From the NCBI GenBank assembly GCA_027311205.1, contig DAICZI010000042.1, positions 1-9,495 on the forward strand: a stretch of 9,495 nt of DNA, given 5' to 3'. Positions 7,251 through 9,495 of the stretch are shown in pieces (within the stretch, counting starts at the first letter, position 1; each line of letters begins with the position of its first letter). A program made the position numbers and the translations under genes. Below the pieces are notes generated by a model, which was not told the DNA's origin, ran no database searches, and worked only from the letters and a program-made list of their open reading frames with translations. This DNA comes from Beijerinckiaceae bacterium. GTDB lineage: Bacteria; Pseudomonadota; Alphaproteobacteria; Rhizobiales; Beijerinckiaceae.

Positions 7251-7730
7251 ATGGCACTGCAATTGATGAGCCTTGAGGAGATGGCCGCCATCCTGCCCGC
7301 CAAAGCGCGGCTGATGGGGTTTGATCTGGGCACCAAAACCATTGGTCTGGCGATTTCGGACGTTGAGCGCCGCATCGCCAGCCCGCTGCTGACGATCACC
7401 CGGCGCAAATTCACCCTTGATGTCGAAGAGATCAACGCGCAAATCGCCCGTCATGACATCAAGGCACTGATTTTCGGCCTGCCGCTGAATATGGATGGTT
7501 CATCGGGGCCGCGCGTTCAGGCGACCAAAGGCTTCATGCACAACCTTGCCCGGTTCATGGCCTTGCCGGTCGCCACCTGGGACGAGAGGCTGTCGACCGT
7601 TGCCGTCACCCGTGAGTTGATCGTCCAGGATGTGTCGCGGGCGCGCCGTGCCCAACTGGTGGACAAGCTTGCCGCCGCCTATATCCTGCAGGGCGCGCTG
7701 GATCGCCTGTCGCGCCTGCCGCAGGCATAA
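7251..7730 (+). CDS. ruvX: RuvX/YqgF family putative Holliday junction resolvase / pre-16S rRNA nuclease
   Basis: A 159-residue protein with an RNase H-like fold. Family motifs are GFDLGTKTIGLA (catalytic Asp25), FGLPLNMDGS (~75-84), WDERLST (Glu112) and DKLAAAYILQ (Asp138), which together supply the expected acidic active site. E. coli YqgF is essential and is implicated in processing of the 16S rRNA 5' end; the Holliday-junction role was inferred from the fold. The start is uncertain. ATG 7251 has AGGGG only about 2 bases upstream, whereas ATG 7266 gives the MSLEEMAAIL start that resembles rhizobial homologues. The gene lies 39 bases after the GPR-like stop codon, so co-transcription is likely. 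A strong terminator follows immediately. Confidence 0.93.
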   Translation: MALQLMSLEEMAAILPAKARLMGFDLGTKTIGLAISDVERRIASPLLTITRRKFTLDVEEINAQIARHDIKALIFGLPLNMDGSSGPRVQATKGFMHNLARFMALPVATWDERLSTVAVTRELIVQDVSRARRAQLVDKLAAAYILQGALDRLSRLPQA

Positions 7731-7758
7731 AAAAGCCCCCTCGTGGTAGGGGGCTTTT
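7731..7758. terminator. Intrinsic terminator between convergent genes
   Basis: AAAAGCCCCC and GGGGGCTTTT form a perfect 10-bp stem around an 8-base loop, directly after the ruvX stop codon. The plus strand has the T-run at the 3' side of the stem and, by symmetry, so does the minus strand. The hairpin can therefore serve ruvX and also the convergent envelope gene, whose stop codon is 24 bases away. Confidence 0.9.
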
Positions 7759-7781
7759 CCAGGTATCAGACGCTTCAGCGC

Positions 7782-8264
7782 CTAGTGGTTGAAGCGCTGG
7801 TCGTTAGGGTTCGGGTAGGGATCACGGTCACCGCGTCGATAGCCGACATGACCCCAATGATGCTCATCGCGATGCTCATATCGCGGCGCGCCGTAATAGG
7901 CCGGTGCGCCATAATAGGCCGGGGCCGCGTAATAGGGCTCCGGATAGGCCGGCGCGTAATAATATTGCTGCTGATCCTGCTGCTGGGCGGCAATCGCCGC
8001 AGCACCAATGCCAAGAATGCCGAGGGCAATCAGGCCGCCTGCCACCGCGCCGTCATGATCGCGATGCCATTCCACCTTGGTGATCGGTGACGCCGCATTG
8101 GTTTGAACCGGTGCGATGCCGAAAGGCGCGGCATTGGCCGACGTAGCCAGGAAGGGCATCGCCAACCCTGCAACCAGCAGGCCAGCCAGCAATGTCTTGC
8201 CGAACCCGGCGCGACCGATCCTGGTTTGCGGGATGTTTGCATCCATCGTCTGAAACTCTGTCAT
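7782..8264 (-). CDS. Small exported, probably envelope-associated Tyr/Pro/Ala-repeat protein (unknown function)
   Basis: A 160-residue protein I do not recognise as a named family. Residues ~21-45 form a secretion signal: basic R16/R18/K23, a hydrophobic core LLAGLLVAGLAMPFLA, then SANA before the likely cleavage near 45/46. A second hydrophobic, Gly/Ala/Ile-rich stretch at ~73-93 could be a membrane anchor. It is followed by a glutamine cluster (94-100), then repeated Tyr-Tyr-Gly-Ala-Pro units (~101-127) and a His/Arg/Asp-rich tail. Many short alphaproteobacterial envelope proteins have this layout, a glycine-zipper-like helix followed by PAYY repeats. The start at 8264 is firm, because AAGGAG lies 6 bases upstream and the signal peptide then sits at the N-terminus. 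The frame stays open far upstream (to ~9143), but only as antisense to pyrC. The gene is convergent with ruvX. Confidence 0.82.
   Translation of the reverse strand: MTEFQTMDANIPQTRIGRAGFGKTLLAGLLVAGLAMPFLATSANAAPFGIAPVQTNAASPITKVEWHRDHDGAVAGGLIALGILGIGAAAIAAQQQDQQQYYYAPAYPEPYYAAPAYYGAPAYYGAPRYEHRDEHHWGHVGYRRGDRDPYPNPNDQRFNH
7888..7941 (-). repeat. 18-base tandem repeat encoding Pro-Ala-Tyr-Tyr-Gly-Ala
   Basis: Two close copies (7888-7905 and 7906-7923) and a diverged third (7924-7941) share the core TAATAGG when read on the plus strand. They encode the PAYYGA-type units of the envelope protein. The period is in frame, so copy-number change would only lengthen or shorten the Tyr-rich tail. 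Confidence 0.6.
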
Positions 8265-8331
8265 GATGTGCTCCTTGCACTTCGTTGGTTTGGGCATCGA
8301 GCCTTGTCGACGCATCTCAACCATGACGGGC

Positions 8332-8359
8332 AATCTAGCGCCCGCTGCCTGAATGACAA
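8332..8359 (-). promoter_or_regulatory. Probable sigma-70 promoter of the envelope protein gene
   Basis: On the minus strand, TTGTCA (8359-8354, 5/6 to TTGACA) is followed after 16 bases by TAGATT (8337-8332, 4/6 to TATAAT). Transcription would start near 8325, about 60 bases before the ATG at 8264. Its -35 overlaps that of the divergent pyrC promoter. Confidence 0.5.
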
Positions 8360-8380
8360 CTGAACAGAACAAGGTATAAT
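8353..8380 (+). promoter_or_regulatory. Probable sigma-70 promoter of pyrC
   Basis: ATGACA (8353-8358, 5/6 to TTGACA) is followed after 16 bases by a perfect TATAAT (8375-8380). Transcription would begin near 8387, giving a leader of about 65 bases before the ATG at 8452. Confidence 0.6.
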
Positions 8381-8451
8381 TGCGGCATTTGCGGCCACAC
8401 GGCGGAGCGGGGGGCTTGCGCGCGGCGTGATCATCCGGCACATCGAAAGCC

Positions 8452-9495
8452 ATGAGCCAGCCACCCCTTGCCTTTATCAACGCGCGCCTGATCGATCCCG
8501 AAACGCTGACGGACCAGCCCGGCGGCCTGCTGGTGCGCGATGGCCTCATCGCCGCGGTGGGCCCGGCAGTGCGGGCAGGGGCGCTGCCGGCTGATGCCAG
8601 GATCATTGATTGCGCGGGTGATTGTCTCGCACCCGGCCTCATTGACATGCAGGTGTTTGTCGGCGAACCCGGCGCAGAGCAGCGCGATACGGTGTCCACC
8701 ACCACCAGGGCGGCGGCAGCGGGCGGCGTGACCACGCTGATTGCCACCCCTGACACCACGCCGCCGGTTGACAGTTCCGCCATGGTCGACTCGATCATGC
8801 GGCTCGGTCGCGACAAGGGCCGGGTGCGCCTGCTGACCACCGCCGCTTTGACGCGCGGCCTCAATGGCAGCGAAATCGCCGAGATCGGCCTCTTGTCGGA
8901 GGCTGGCGCGGTGGCTTTTTCGCATGGCCCGCAGGCGTTGCGCAACGCGCTGGTGATGCGCCGCGCCCTCACGTACGCGCGTGATTTTGATGTGCTGGTG
9001 ATGCACCGCCCGCAGGATGATGACCTTGCCGCCGATGGCGTGATGAATGAGGGCGAGCTGGCCAGCCGCCTTGGCCTTGCGGGCATCAGCACCGCTGCCG
9101 AGACAATCATGCTGGAGCGCGACCTGCGGCTGGTCGCCCTCACAGGCGCGCGCTACCACGCCAGCCTGATTTCCTGCCGCGATTCGCTGGAACTGATCGC
9201 CAGCGCCAAAGCCCTCGGCCTGCCGGTGACATGCGGCGTCTCGATCAATCATCTGGCCCTGAACGAGACCGACATCGGCGATTACCGCACTTTCTTCAAA
9301 TTCGCGCCGCCTTTGCGCGGCGAGGATGAGCGCCGCGCCTTGGTCGAGGGCCTGCATGATGGCATCATTGACGTGATCGTGTCGGATCACTGCCCGCAGG
9401 ATGTCGAGACCAAGCGCTTGCCCTTCGGTGAGGCGTCGTTCGGGGCGATTGGCCTTGAGACCTTGCTGCCCGTTGGCTTGCGGCTGGTGCATGCC
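8452..9495 (+). CDS. pyrC: PyrC-like dihydroorotase homologue, probably non-catalytic (3' end off window)
   Basis: The first 348 residues of an amidohydrolase of the dihydroorotase class found in alphaproteobacterial pyrBC loci; the full family length is about 430. Family landmarks are an N-terminal beta-sandwich start (FINARLIDP), PGLIDMQVFVGEPG (61-74), AAAGGVTTLIATPDT (88-102), RALTYARDFD (171-180), GVMNEGELASRLGL (196-209), SINHLALNETDIGDYRTF (264-281) and SDHCPQDVETKRLPF (311-325). The metal-binding HxH is replaced by Gln67-Val-Phe69, the following Arg by Gly71, and a later metal His by Leu239. Asp312 remains. Such homologues are thought to be structural partners of aspartate carbamoyltransferase (PyrB), with the true dihydroorotase encoded elsewhere. 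An in-frame TGA at 8428-8430 makes ATG 8452 the only ATG. Its ribosome-binding site is weak (GAAAG). No pyrB lies directly upstream, which is unusual for this locus. Confidence 0.9.
   Translation, partial: MSQPPLAFINARLIDPETLTDQPGGLLVRDGLIAAVGPAVRAGALPADARIIDCAGDCLAPGLIDMQVFVGEPGAEQRDTVSTTTRAAAAGGVTTLIATPDTTPPVDSSAMVDSIMRLGRDKGRVRLLTTAALTRGLNGSEIAEIGLLSEAGAVAFSHGPQALRNALVMRRALTYARDFDVLVMHRPQDDDLAADGVMNEGELASRLGLAGISTAAETIMLERDLRLVALTGARYHASLISCRDSLELIASAKALGLPVTCGVSINHLALNETDIGDYRTFFKFAPPLRGEDERRALVEGLHDGIIDVIVSDHCPQDVETKRLPFGEASFGAIGLETLLPVGLRLVHA

Larger units (their letters stand above)
8265..8451. other. Divergent intergenic region between the envelope gene and pyrC
   Basis: 187 bases containing the two back-to-back promoters listed separately and the AAGGAG site of the minus-strand gene. 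I see no attenuator-type hairpin with a U-run ahead of pyrC, and no small gene. Confidence 0.6.

Noticed and set aside
8265..9143. N-terminal extension of the envelope protein to 453 residues
   Set aside because: The extension is antisense to pyrC, would bury the signal peptide internally, and ignores the AAGGAG placed 6 bases before ATG 8264.
8431..9492. 353-residue minus-strand open frame opposite pyrC
   Set aside because: The plus-strand product aligns with a known family along its whole length; the minus-strand product is His/Gln/Arg-rich with no domain.

Overview
The window looks like chromosomal core sequence from an alphaproteobacterium, most likely of the order Hyphomicrobiales (Rhizobiales). 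The evidence is the high GC content, the thioredoxin-reductase-like ferredoxin-NADP reductase beside an adrenodoxin-type ferredoxin, the alphaproteobacterial PyrC-like protein, and above all a giant two-membrane-helix coiled-coil protein resembling GROWTH POLE RING (GPR/RgsE), which organises polar growth in Agrobacterium and Sinorhizobium. I see no mobile element, tRNA, rRNA or CRISPR array.

Layout. Bases 1-1365 hold three genes on the minus strand, read right to left: a small histidine-phosphotransfer (HPt) protein, a [2Fe-2S] ferredoxin, and the N-terminal part of a ferredoxin-NADP reductase that runs off the left edge. The ferredoxin and its reductase form an obvious electron-transfer pair. 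The 150-base gap between them carries a striking AT-rich 34-base palindrome that overlaps a perfect TATAAT. A 278-base divergent region (1366-1643) separates the HPt gene from the giant gene and contains a 7/8 match to the CtrA box.

Bases 1644-7211 (plus strand) encode the 1855-residue GPR-like protein: a disordered N-terminus, a two-helix membrane hairpin, about 1450 residues of mostly helical rod including long runs of exact, ungapped 11-residue repeats, a Pro/Ala linker and a distinct C-terminal domain. ruvX follows 39 bases later and ends at a strong intrinsic terminator.

Bases 7782-8264 (minus strand) encode a small secreted or envelope protein with Tyr/Pro/Ala tandem repeats. It converges on ruvX and diverges from the last gene. 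The two divergent promoters appear to share one -35 region. Bases 8452-9495 (plus strand) hold the 5' part of a PyrC-like dihydroorotase homologue that lacks the metal-binding HxH and at least one further metal histidine. It is therefore probably a non-catalytic partner of aspartate carbamoyltransferase, although no pyrB lies immediately upstream.

The most interesting content is the GPR-like gene, with its unusually regular hendecad rod, its divergent HPt neighbour and a possible CtrA site between them. Together these suggest, as inference, a link between cell-cycle phosphorelay and polar growth.
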